Shown in pieces: positions 39,925 to 48,524 of a stretch of DNA of 64,000 nt; the stretch's first letter is position 1, and each line of letters opens with the position of its first letter. The notes under the pieces were generated by a model, which was not told the origin of the DNA, did not search any database, and saw only the letters and a list, made by a program, of their open reading frames with translations. A program made the translations under genes and the position numbers. The stretch is from Bacteroides sp. (GTDB taxonomy: Bacteria; Bacteroidota; Bacteroidia; Bacteroidales; Bacteroidaceae), in assembly GCA_019416685.1 (NCBI GenBank), contig DXWV01000032.1, positions 71,670 to 135,669 of the forward strand. Reading direction: 5' to 3'.

Positions 39925-42900
39925 ATGAAAAAATTACTATTTGCTTTATTTCTGATAGTCCTGTCTTTATCGGTCAACGGAAAAGACATACGAATTCTGG
40001 CTATCGGGAATAGTTTCTCTGAAGATGCAGTAGAGCAATATTTGTATGAGCTCGCTCTCGAAGGAGGTGATAATCTGATTATTGGAAATGCGTATCGCGG
40101 GGGACAAGGATTGGAGTCCCACTGGAATGTAGTTGTTGCTGATAAGGCAGATTTTGAATACAGAAAAGTGGTTGGTGGAGAGAAAACCAATAATCGTAAA
40201 ACACTGAAAGAATGTGTGACGGATGAACCGTGGGATTACATTACTTTTCAGCAGGTAAGCCAGGACTCCGGAAGACCGGATACCTATGAGCCTTATTTGG
40301 GTGATTTATTGGATTATGTAAAAGAACATGCCACCAACGCGAATGTAAAGTTTGGATTACACCAAACCTGGGCATATGCAAAAAACTCTACACATGGTGG
40401 TTTTGCCAATTATGGGAAAGACCAGATGACTATGTACAAAGCGATTGTGGATGCGGTTAATAAAGCTAAGGAGGCTCATGCCGATTTTAGTTTTATAGTA
40501 CCTTCCGGTACTGCTATTCAGAACGGACGTACAAGTTTTATCGGTGATAATTTTAATCGTGACGGTTATCATCTGGACTATGGAATAGGGCGTTATACTG
40601 CAGCCTGTACGTGGCTCGAGAAGATAACAGGGCAGACTCCTATTGGCAAGAAATATATTCCGTCGGGTGTAAATGAAGTAGTAGCTATGGTTGCACAACA
40701 TGCAGCACATGCGGCAGTAGAAACACCTGATGCAGTGACAAGTTTGGAAAATATTGGTTATGACGGTGACAATACATCTGTACCGGCCAAGCCGATAAAT
40801 GTAAACTTTGGTTCTGTTTATGGAGCTGGAGGCTGGAATAATATTACTCCTTCTAATAAGTCCGTTTTCGGCTTGAAGGATATGGATGGTAGTGATACAC
40901 AAATAGTAACTATTTTAGATGATGAATTCAACGGAACAAATGGAGAAGGAGTCCAACAAACTACTACCTCCTTGAATATGCCTGTTGATGTTGCTAAAAG
41001 TTGTGTATGGGCATATGCTCAAGGTAATTTTGAGAATAAACCTCAACAACCTACGGGCGGCTTCTTATTCTTCCATCTAAATAAGAATCTTGTTTATGAT
41101 TTCTGCATCTTCGGTTCACGTAAAGGATCTACTGATAACCGGGAGACTGCATACACATTGACTGGTGAAAATACCCGGAGAGGTTATTTGAATACGGCAA
41201 GTAATGGTACTAATACCGTGACGATAAAAGGAGTGCGTCCTAATGCAAACGGTGAGATCAGACTTACAGTCGCTCCGGGCGAAAATAATAATAATCCGAA
41301 TAAGTTCTATTATATCAATGCCTTACAGATGGTTGCGAGAAATGCAGCTGAAGGCGATCTGATCGATGAAATTTCTGATGCCCGTGATTTGCTCAAAATG
41401 GATCCGAATACAAATTATGTATTGACAGCGGATATTGATCTTACAGGGGTTACATTGGGAGAGTGTGTTCTGGATAGTTATTATGGAACTCTGGATGGAC
41501 AAGGACACATTCTCTCTGGATTGACAATTGATAAAATCAACTCCGGTGAAGTTGGGTTGTTCAGACATTTAAGAGGTGGGACAATCAAAAATTTAGGTAT
41601 TGAGAAGGCCTCTGTATTGGGTAATGCTAATGTTGGTATTTTAGCCGGACAGAGCCACGGTGGAATAATTGAAAACTGCTATGTAGCTAACAGTACGATT
41701 GCCGGTCGTGATCATGTTGGTTCGCTCATTGGACAGATGGAAGGGAACAATGGAACTGGTAGCCAAATTAAGAATTGTTATTCTACTGCCAATGTTTATT
41801 CTCGTGAAAATCAGGGAGGTGGTCTTGTAGGTACATCAACAGCTGGAGCCGGTAGTATTTTGAATTGTTATTTTGCCGGTCGTGTAGAAGTTTCAAGTCA
41901 GAGAATCGGAGGTATTTTAGCTCTTCAGGATAACGACGATCTGCTTACCATTACGAACTGTACCAATCTGGCTGCTCAGTTAGTATGTGGCCAGATTTAC
42001 CGTATCGCCAGTGTTAAAGCAGATAAGTCTGCACTGACAAATAACTATGCATTGAGCATCTTACCTGCTCCGAATGGAACCGATTTGGAAAAGGGCATAG
42101 ATGTAACAGCAGAACGCGCCAAAGAGAAAGCTTTCTATTCTGATGATTTGAAATGGGTGTTTGATGATGCTACCTGGAAATGGGTAGATGGTATTTATCC
42201 GGTTCTTGCCTGGCAGAAAGAGGCTGAAACCACAACTCCTTTGGTTTTCTTAAGCCAGTCTGCACCTGTGTTAGCATTGAAAAAGGGGGATAACATCGAT
42301 TTGAGTAAATATTATACTTCCGGTAATGGGGGGACACTTGTTTATTCCTGTACAAATAATAAAATAAAATTAGAAGGAAGTATTGTTTCAGTTGCCGAAA
42401 GTGTGGAAATTACAGATTTGGAGACCGTTGCCATATCTGCTTCCGTGGCAGGCTTCAAAGCTGTTGAACTGTCTCTTTCTCTGGCTCCTGAAATAATTCC
42501 GATTGCTACTGCCGAAGATTTTATTTCAAGAATAAATGCTGCTACAAATGCTAGCTTTAAACTGACTGCTGACCTGGATTTCGCTAACGTTTCGTTCAAT
42601 GGAATTGAGAACTTCTCAGGACAACTGGACGGTAATGGACATATTATAAAGAATCTGAACATTCAGCGTACCGGTGACGGAAAATTAGGTCTGTTCTTAT
42701 CAACCAATGGTGCCGTGATTAAGAATTTAGGTATTGAAAATTCAACTATCGGTACAAAGGATAATAAACATATCGGTGGTTTCATTGGAGAAATGAACGG
42801 AGGAAATATTACCGGATGTTATGTTGGCAACAGCCGTATTGTTGGACAAGATCATGTGGGTGCTTTGGTGGGTCAGTTGAAGTCCGGAGCTTTGATGAGT

Positions 42901-45900
42901 GATTGCTATTCAACAGCATATGTACAAACAACTGGTTGGCAGGCAGGTGGACTGGTTGGCTCTATTGATAATGCTACTATCGACAAAAGTTATTTCTCAG
43001 GTGTACTTGCCGGTAACTGGAATAGAACCGGTGGTATTGCAGGTCTGAAAAATGGTGGAGATGAAACCCATAACTTTGTGAAGAACTGTGCCAATCTTGC
43101 TTCGTATATAATTGGTGCTGATGCTCCTAAACGTATCATGGGCGATGGTGGAGTGAAGGTAGAGAATAGCTATTCTTTGGCTTCTACCCGCATTGGTAAA
43201 AATGTGGCTGAAGCTGCCTCTGTTATTTGTGCAGATGCTACGGATCAGAATGGGGCTGATATGACTTTGCAACAGGCCAGAATGGCTTCTTTCTATACAG
43301 AAACACTGAAGTGGGATATGGAGAATACATGGAGTGTTCCGGTAGATGGTGAATCTTATCCGGTGTTGAAATGGCAATTAGAAAGAGGTGATAAGATTCC
43401 GACCGGACTTTATGCCGGAACAGATATCCAACCGGTCCGGATTGCCGAAAGATTGTATTTTGCAACAGACACTTACAGTCTGCCTCAATTTGTATCCACT
43501 AATGGTCTGACACTTACTTTCCAATCTGATAATACGGATGTCATTACAATTGAAGACTTGACTTTGACCCCTGTAGCCTTCGGTTCAGCTGCTGTGACAA
43601 TGGAAATGGCTACAGGTACGAATGATAAGTTTACTGTCAATACTGTTGTCTATAATTGTAAAGTGGTTCCAGCAGAAGGTGCGGTTGAGATAGCAACTGC
43701 AGATGATTTGCTGATGCTTAATACCATTTCTGATCGTGATTATGTGTTGGTGAATGATATTGATATGACAGGCATTACTTTCAATGGTTTATGTTCGGAG
43801 ACAACCCCGTTCACCGGTACATTTGATGGTCAGGATCATGTTGTCAAAGGGTTGAAAATCAATAACTCCGGTACGAGTGTTATGGGACTTTTCAGAAAAG
43901 TAAAGAATGCTACAATTAAAAATCTGGGTATTATTGATGCAGCTATTGTTGGTGGTGATGATACTGGTATTCTGGCAGGTATAGCCGAAGGCGGTAAAAT
44001 AGAACATTGTTATGTGAACAATAGTACAGTTGAAGGTGGTGACCGTGTTTCTGCCATTGCTGCCCGTATATTGTCCGGTGCTGTTATTGAAAATTGTTAT
44101 GTGGCAAACGGCAGTGTCAAAGCGAGAACTCACCAGGCTGGTGGTATTTCTGCGGCTTCTTTTGACGGTGGAGCTACAATTCGCAATTGCTATTTTGAAG
44201 GAACAATCACAAGTCAGTATGGACATGTTGGTGCTATGCTCGGATTGATGGACCGTGATGGAGATGTGACGATTGAAAACTGTTTGAATCTGGCAAGTTC
44301 TATTGCCGGCGGACATCGCTATCGTATCTGTAATTGGGGTGGTAGAGAGGCAATGGCTCATTTCACTAACAACTATTCTATTAGTACAACTGTATCTGTA
44401 GGTGGCAACTGGGAGAATATGGATGATAGAATCGGAACAAATCTTCCGGATGATGCCGATGCCAAATCATTGAAATTCTATGCGGAAACATTGAAGTGGG
44501 ATTTTGACAATGTCTGGACTGTTGAGGATGGAGTTAGTTATCCTGTATTCAAGAAAAATGCCATAAAGATTGCTACTGCTGATGAATTTATTGAGAAGAT
44601 AAATGCAGATGCAACTGGTAATTTTGTATTAACAGCCGATTTGGACTTTGCAGATGTGGTATTTAACGGCATCGAAAATTTCGCCGGTGTATTGAACGGT
44701 GATGGGCATATCATTAAAAATCTGAATATTCAGCGTGAAGGCGAAGGCAAGTTAGGTCTATTCCTATCAACCCAAGATGCTGAGATCAGGAATGTAGGTA
44801 TTGAAAACTCTGTTATCGGTACTGCCAAGAATAAACACATTGGTGCTTTTGTTGGCGAAATGAATGGTGGAAGTATGGTAGAATGCTATGTTGGTAACAC
44901 TCGTATTGTGGGACAGGATCATGTTGGTGCATTGGTAGGCCAGTTGAGTGCAGGAGCTCTGATGAGTAATTGCTATTCAACAGCTTATGTACAGACAACC
45001 GGATGGCAGGCAGGTGGTCTTGTTGGTTCTATTAATAAAGCTACGGTTGATAAGAGCTACTTCTCCGGAGTAGTTGTTGGACGCTATAACAGAACCGGCG
45101 GGGTTGTTGGTTTGAAAAACGGTGGAGATGATACTGATACTTTTGTGAAGAATAGTGTTAATATGGCTTCTTATATTGTTGGTAATGATTCTCCGAAGCG
45201 TATTATGGGGGATGCTGGCATTAAATTAGAAAACAACTATTCTTTGGTTTCTGCTAAGGTAGGTAAAGCGGTTGAAAGCGCTGTAGTGGTTACTTGTGAC
45301 AATGCTACAGATCAAAATGGAGCTGATATGACCTTAGAACAAGCCAAGACTGCTTCATTCTATACTGAAACATTGCAATGGGATATGACAGACACTTGGA
45401 CAATACCTGCTGTCGGCGCTTATCCTATATTGAAATGGCAACTAAACAGAGAAGACAAGTTGAAGTGGAATGTTTATGAGGGTATTGATGTGCTGTCTGA
45501 GCAAACTACAAAAACGATATTCCTGTCAAAAGAAGCTTATGATTTAAGCCGTTTTGTAGCCAGCAATGGTTTGGCGTTAAGTTATCATACGAAAGCTACG
45601 AACATAACAATTGAAGGAAGTCTTCTGACACCGAAAGCAACTTCAGGATCGGCTGTTGTAACTGTAAGTGCAGGTGATGCAGCCAAGGCTGATTTTGCCG
45701 AAGTATCTGTTACGTTGAATTGTAAGATGATTGCTGAAACAGGAGTTATCGAAATCACTACGCCCGATGACTTATTGATAGTAAATGCTTTTGCCGGTCG
45801 TGATTTCATTCTGATGAATGATATTGATATGACAGGAGTTGCTTTCACTGGTTTGTGTTCTGAAGCCAATCCGTTTACAGGAACGTTTGATGGTGCTAAA

Positions 45901-46839
45901 CACAGTATCAAAGGATTGAACTTCAATGAAGCAAATACTTCTGCTATGGGTTTGTTCAGAAAAATAAAAGGAGCTACCATAAAGAATGTATATCTTGAAG
46001 AGGTGAACTTTACAGGTAATGAGAATGTAGGTGGTATTACCGGTATGGCCGAAGGCGGAAAGATCGAGCTTTGTTGTGTGAAAAACAGCTATATTGAAGG
46101 TCGTGACCGCGTAGCAGCTATTGCCGCCTGGATTGGTGGAGGTGTAGTCATTGAAAATTGTTATGCAGCAAATAGTGAGGTTAAGGCAAGAGAACATCAG
46201 GCTGGTGGCATTGCAGGTGCTTCTTTAGAAGGTGGTGCTACTATCCGTAATTGTTATTTTGAGGGAACTCTTGAAAATAAATACGGACATATGGGTGCTA
46301 TGCTTGGATTGATAGACCGGGATGCTGATGTTACTATAGCAAACTGTCTGAACCTGGCAAGTTCTATTACGTCAGAGAGCGGAAATCCTTATCGTATCTG
46401 TAGTTGGGGCGGTCATGCTTCAAATGCCCGTTTTACGAACAATTACTCCATTAGTGCTACTACCGGTTGCAAAGAAGATGCAGATGACAGAAATGGTACA
46501 ACTTTGACGAATGATACGGATGCAAAATCTGCACAGTTCTATACCACAACGCTTGGTTGGGATTTCAACGCCGTATGGCAAATAACCGAAGGTGAAAGTT
46601 ATCCTGTATTTAGAGCTAAACCAGTTGGTGTAACTACTGAAGTATCATCAGATGTTATAACTATTTACTCAATAGAAGGTGGCATTGAAGTCATTGCACC
46701 ACGAGCTCAACGGGTAAATATCTACTCTGCGGACGGAAGTCTGGTACGTTCTGTTATGTTGAATGAAGGACATAATGCAATAACCGGAATCGCAACTGGC
46801 TTATATATTGTAAACAATGTGAAAGTTGTTGTGAAATAA
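39925..46839 (+). CDS. Giant SGNH (DUF4886)-GLUG fusion protein
   Basis: 2304 residues; signal peptide about 1-19. N-terminal SGNH-like domain of the DUF4886 type (about 20-270): S30 in LAIGNSFSEDA, a YITFQQVSQDSG block, and D213/H216 in NRDGYHLDYG, so an esterase activity is possible. Then a malectin-like beta domain (about 290-475, FCIFGSRKGS, YYINALQMV), and five GLUG solenoid blocks starting near 482, 860, 1256, 1549 and 1944, some separated by Big-like linkers. Blocks 2-3 and 4-5 are an in-frame tandem duplication of about 689 residues. The end (about 2240-2304, VNIYSADGSLVRSV, GLYIVNN) is T9SS-like. No characterised relative comes to mind with this architecture. It sits between GH2 and the split GH3 and is probably cotranscribed with GH2 (gap 45 bp). 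Confidence 0.85.
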   Translation: MKKLLFALFLIVLSLSVNGKDIRILAIGNSFSEDAVEQYLYELALEGGDNLIIGNAYRGGQGLESHWNVVVADKADFEYRKVVGGEKTNNRKTLKECVTDEPWDYITFQQVSQDSGRPDTYEPYLGDLLDYVKEHATNANVKFGLHQTWAYAKNSTHGGFANYGKDQMTMYKAIVDAVNKAKEAHADFSFIVPSGTAIQNGRTSFIGDNFNRDGYHLDYGIGRYTAACTWLEKITGQTPIGKKYIPSGVNEVVAMVAQHAAHAAVETPDAVTSLENIGYDGDNTSVPAKPINVNFGSVYGAGGWNNITPSNKSVFGLKDMDGSDTQIVTILDDEFNGTNGEGVQQTTTSLNMPVDVAKSCVWAYAQGNFENKPQQPTGGFLFFHLNKNLVYDFCIFGSRKGSTDNRETAYTLTGENTRRGYLNTASNGTNTVTIKGVRPNANGEIRLTVAPGENNNNPNKFYYINALQMVARNAAEGDLIDEISDARDLLKMDPNTNYVLTADIDLTGVTLGECVLDSYYGTLDGQGHILSGLTIDKINSGEVGLFRHLRGGTIKNLGIEKASVLGNANVGILAGQSHGGIIENCYVANSTIAGRDHVGSLIGQMEGNNGTGSQIKNCYSTANVYSRENQGGGLVGTSTAGAGSILNCYFAGRVEVSSQRIGGILALQDNDDLLTITNCTNLAAQLVCGQIYRIASVKADKSALTNNYALSILPAPNGTDLEKGIDVTAERAKEKAFYSDDLKWVFDDATWKWVDGIYPVLAWQKEAETTTPLVFLSQSAPVLALKKGDNIDLSKYYTSGNGGTLVYSCTNNKIKLEGSIVSVAESVEITDLETVAISASVAGFKAVELSLSLAPEIIPIATAEDFISRINAATNASFKLTADLDFANVSFNGIENFSGQLDGNGHIIKNLNIQRTGDGKLGLFLSTNGAVIKNLGIENSTIGTKDNKHIGGFIGEMNGGNITGCYVGNSRIVGQDHVGALVGQLKSGALMSDCYSTAYVQTTGWQAGGLVGSIDNATIDKSYFSGVLAGNWNRTGGIAGLKNGGDETHNFVKNCANLASYIIGADAPKRIMGDGGVKVENSYSLASTRIGKNVAEAASVICADATDQNGADMTLQQARMASFYTETLKWDMENTWSVPVDGESYPVLKWQLERGDKIPTGLYAGTDIQPVRIAERLYFATDTYSLPQFVSTNGLTLTFQSDNTDVITIEDLTLTPVAFGSAAVTMEMATGTNDKFTVNTVVYNCKVVPAEGAVEIATADDLLMLNTISDRDYVLVNDIDMTGITFNGLCSETTPFTGTFDGQDHVVKGLKINNSGTSVMGLFRKVKNATIKNLGIIDAAIVGGDDTGILAGIAEGGKIEHCYVNNSTVEGGDRVSAIAARILSGAVIENCYVANGSVKARTHQAGGISAASFDGGATIRNCYFEGTITSQYGHVGAMLGLMDRDGDVTIENCLNLASSIAGGHRYRICNWGGREAMAHFTNNYSISTTVSVGGNWENMDDRIGTNLPDDADAKSLKFYAETLKWDFDNVWTVEDGVSYPVFKKNAIKIATADEFIEKINADATGNFVLTADLDFADVVFNGIENFAGVLNGDGHIIKNLNIQREGEGKLGLFLSTQDAEIRNVGIENSVIGTAKNKHIGAFVGEMNGGSMVECYVGNTRIVGQDHVGALVGQLSAGALMSNCYSTAYVQTTGWQAGGLVGSINKATVDKSYFSGVVVGRYNRTGGVVGLKNGGDDTDTFVKNSVNMASYIVGNDSPKRIMGDAGIKLENNYSLVSAKVGKAVESAVVVTCDNATDQNGADMTLEQAKTASFYTETLQWDMTDTWTIPAVGAYPILKWQLNREDKLKWNVYEGIDVLSEQTTKTIFLSKEAYDLSRFVASNGLALSYHTKATNITIEGSLLTPKATSGSAVVTVSAGDAAKADFAEVSVTLNCKMIAETGVIEITTPDDLLIVNAFAGRDFILMNDIDMTGVAFTGLCSEANPFTGTFDGAKHSIKGLNFNEANTSAMGLFRKIKGATIKNVYLEEVNFTGNENVGGITGMAEGGKIELCCVKNSYIEGRDRVAAIAAWIGGGVVIENCYAANSEVKAREHQAGGIAGASLEGGATIRNCYFEGTLENKYGHMGAMLGLIDRDADVTIANCLNLASSITSESGNPYRICSWGGHASNARFTNNYSISATTGCKEDADDRNGTTLTNDTDAKSAQFYTTTLGWDFNAVWQITEGESYPVFRAKPVGVTTEVSSDVITIYSIEGGIEVIAPRAQRVNIYSADGSLVRSVMLNEGHNAITGIATGLYIVNNVKVVVK
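42502..46635 (+). repeat. Two-copy in-frame tandem duplication, about 2.07 kb per copy
   Basis: Copy 1 begins ATTGCTACTGCC at 42502; copy 2 begins ATTGCTACTGCT at 44569, giving a period of 2067 bp. An internal landmark (start of the B block) recurs at 43690 and 45754, period 2064 bp. The encoded proteins share long near-identical stretches (GLFLST, VGQDHVGALVGQL, AYVQTTGWQAGGLVG, YSGVV-like and KNGGD segments). The DNA has diverged at many third positions, so the duplication is not recent. Confidence 0.85.
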
Positions 46840-46868
46840 TCAAAGTAAATAACTAACCTTTTTTAAAG

Positions 46869-46910
46869 AGAATCCGGATGTGATGAAATTCACTCATCCG
46901 TCCGGATTCT
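46869..46910 (+). terminator. Hairpin between the SGNH-GLUG gene and the split GH3 gene
   Basis: AGAATCCGGA at 46869-46878 pairs perfectly with TCCGGATTCT at 46901-46910, with a smaller inner helix (GTGA/TCAC). Only a short T-rich tail follows. It ends two bases before the first possible ATG of the GH3 gene, so it may also affect translation initiation there. Confidence 0.55.
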
Positions 46911-46911
46911 T

Positions 46912-47517
46912 ATGTTTAATGCAATGAATACATTATTACGAAATTTTTCTTTTTTGTTGTCACTGCTCTGTGTTTCCAGGTCACAGGCAGCGCAACTTCC
47001 TATTATTTTGGAGGCCGAAAATGCCCGCTTGTTTGGTGATTTAAAGGTCGAAGGAGTTTCCGGATTTTCAGGGAATAAATATGTGCATGATTTTCATATA
47101 AATTCTGATTCTTACTTTTTGTATGAAAATGTAGAAGTAGATCAGGCCGGAACATATGAGTTTAAAGTGTTTTCTACCGGTACAGCTCGTCCCTTCTATA
47201 TCAAAGTAAATGATTATAACCGGATTGTTTTACGTACAAAGGATTCGCCGGACTGGAACGCACCTCCTACTGCTGTAGCTTCTACCTATATTTATTTGGA
47301 TGCAGGTGTTAATATAATAAAGATAGGAACGGAATTTGAAAACGGACCTAATGTGGATAAGTTTGAAATTCATTCCACTTCCAATAAAATAGAGAAACCG
47401 GAAAAGGTGACTGTTGCTTTTCCTTATGACTTTACGGATGAGGCTGAGATTACAGCAGAACATACGAATAAGACTTTGGTTTATTTGACAGATAAACCCG
47501 TTGGCGGAATTAAATAA
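46912..47517 (+). pseudogene. 5' fragment of a second GH3 gene, cut by an IS982-family element
   Basis: The surviving 201-residue frame holds a signal peptide (about 5-29, from MNTLLRNFSFLL), a CBM6/35-like domain (about 30-165; LPIILEAENARL, YLDAGVNIIKIG) and the start of a discoidin module (YDFTDEAEI). The last genuine residues are VYLTD; PVGGIK and the TAA stop come from the insertion sequence. A second in-frame ATG at 46924 is a better signal-peptide start. Joining position 47495 to 48524 restores the frame into the rest of the gene. The fragment is homologous to the N-terminus of the minus-strand GH2 at 6860-10726. The fragment would be secreted but has no catalytic domain. Confidence 0.9.
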
Positions 47518-48409
47518 GCGCATATTTAAGTCTGCCAATAGGTTTGTTGTTAATGTGGTTTATATATTGAAGGATTGTAAATGCACTTATTTTCCCTAGT
47601 ATTCTGGTAAACAATCCTACTGTATCTTTAGCATAATTTCTCACTATCATGAACTGATCGCATAGTTGTGAGAAATCCGTTTCGATTCTTTTCCTGGCTT
47701 TAGCAAATGGGATGAATGTAGGACTCCAGTCCTTTTGGTTCAGTCTATATGGAACTTCAAGTCTTATATTTGCAGTCTCAAACAAATCCAGTTGCACATT
47801 CTTACTAATATATCCTCTATCTCCGAGAATGCTGCAGTCATGATATTCATATTTGATATTTTTAAGATAATTGATATCGTGAACACTTGCTTTTGTCAGG
47901 TCAAAGGAATGGATAACTCCACTTAAACCGCAAATAGCGTGTAATTTATATCCATAGTAATAATTCTTCTGAGATGCACAATATCCGAATGATGGAGCTT
48001 TACTATAATCGTTTCTGCCCATTTTACAACGTTTCCCTCTAGCTACCCGGCATACCTCTATAGGTTTTGAATCAATACAGAAATATTCTTCACCACCATC
48101 TATCTTCTCAGCTATTCTTTTACGGATAGTGTCGCATAAGGTTGATGTAGTTTTACGCCTGTCATTATACTGGCGTCTTGAAATCAGATTGGGCATTTTA
48201 TCCTTATACTCAGAAAGTCTAATGAAAAGATTACTTTCGCTACCTATACCCATGGCTTCGGATGTAAGGTTCAAAGCTATAACTTCTATATCTGAAAACT
48301 TGGGAACAACACCTGGACGAGGAATATTTCCCTTCTCATTTATGAGGTTATCGCCAAATTGCTTGCAAATCTTAAGAATTTTACTGAATATTGTATATAA
48401 GTTGTGCAT
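47510..48409 (-). CDS. IS982-family DDE transposase
   Basis: 299 residues when started at ATG 48409 (MHNLYTIFSKILKICKQFG), which fits the family length of about 290-300. The frame is open to 48487, but the extra 26 residues look unlike family N-termini. DDE-type catalytic residues are visible: D in YFCIDSKPIEVCR, D in SILGDRGYISK and E in RKRIETDFSQL. It catalyses cut or copy transposition of the element and has nothing to do with glycan use. It appears intact. The start codon lies inside one arm of an inverted repeat (48401-48472), so read-through transcripts would hide it. Confidence 0.92.
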   Translation of the reverse strand: MHNLYTIFSKILKICKQFGDNLINEKGNIPRPGVVPKFSDIEVIALNLTSEAMGIGSESNLFIRLSEYKDKMPNLISRRQYNDRRKTTSTLCDTIRKRIAEKIDGGEEYFCIDSKPIEVCRVARGKRCKMGRNDYSKAPSFGYCASQKNYYYGYKLHAICGLSGVIHSFDLTKASVHDINYLKNIKYEYHDCSILGDRGYISKNVQLDLFETANIRLEVPYRLNQKDWSPTFIPFAKARKRIETDFSQLCDQFMIVRNYAKDTVGLFTRILGKISAFTILQYINHINNKPIGRLKYALI

Positions 48410-48472
48410 ATATTGATGATATATTAAAGGTTTGACCATCTCTAATATACTATAAATCAATAATATGCACAA
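48401..48472 (-). promoter_or_regulatory. Inverted repeat covering the transposase start codon
   Basis: TTGTGCATATATTGAT at 48402-48417 pairs with ATCAATAATATGCACAA at 48456-48472 (16-17 positions, one bulge). On the minus-strand mRNA the start ATG falls inside the stem. This resembles the protection of other insertion sequences against activation by outside transcription; its function here is inferred. Confidence 0.45.
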
Positions 48473-48524
48473 CTTTTTAAACATCAATATATTATCTTTT
48501 TAATTCCGCCAACGGGTAGATAAT

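Larger units (their letters stand above)
47496..48517 (-). mobile_element. IS982-family insertion sequence, 1022 bp, complete
   Basis: Perfect 19-bp terminal inverted repeats: ACCCGTTGGCGGAATTAAA at 47496-47514 and its reverse complement at 48499-48517. A 6-bp target duplication AGATAA flanks it at 47490-47495 and 48518-48523. One transposase gene fills it on the minus strand. Length of about 1 kb and ends beginning ACCC agree with IS982. Intact ends, intact target duplication and an open transposase frame suggest a recent insertion. It splits the GH3 gene and lies against the direction of the host operon. Confidence 0.93.

Noticed and set aside
42502..46635. Possible CRISPR or short-repeat array in the repeated DNA of the 39925 gene
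   Set aside because: The repeats are 2 kb long, in frame and protein-coding; there are no short direct repeats with unique spacers.
48410..48487. Longer transposase start at TTG 48487 or ATG 48484
   Set aside because: The extra N-terminal residues do not look like the family and lie across the inverted repeat; the 299-residue form fits the usual size.
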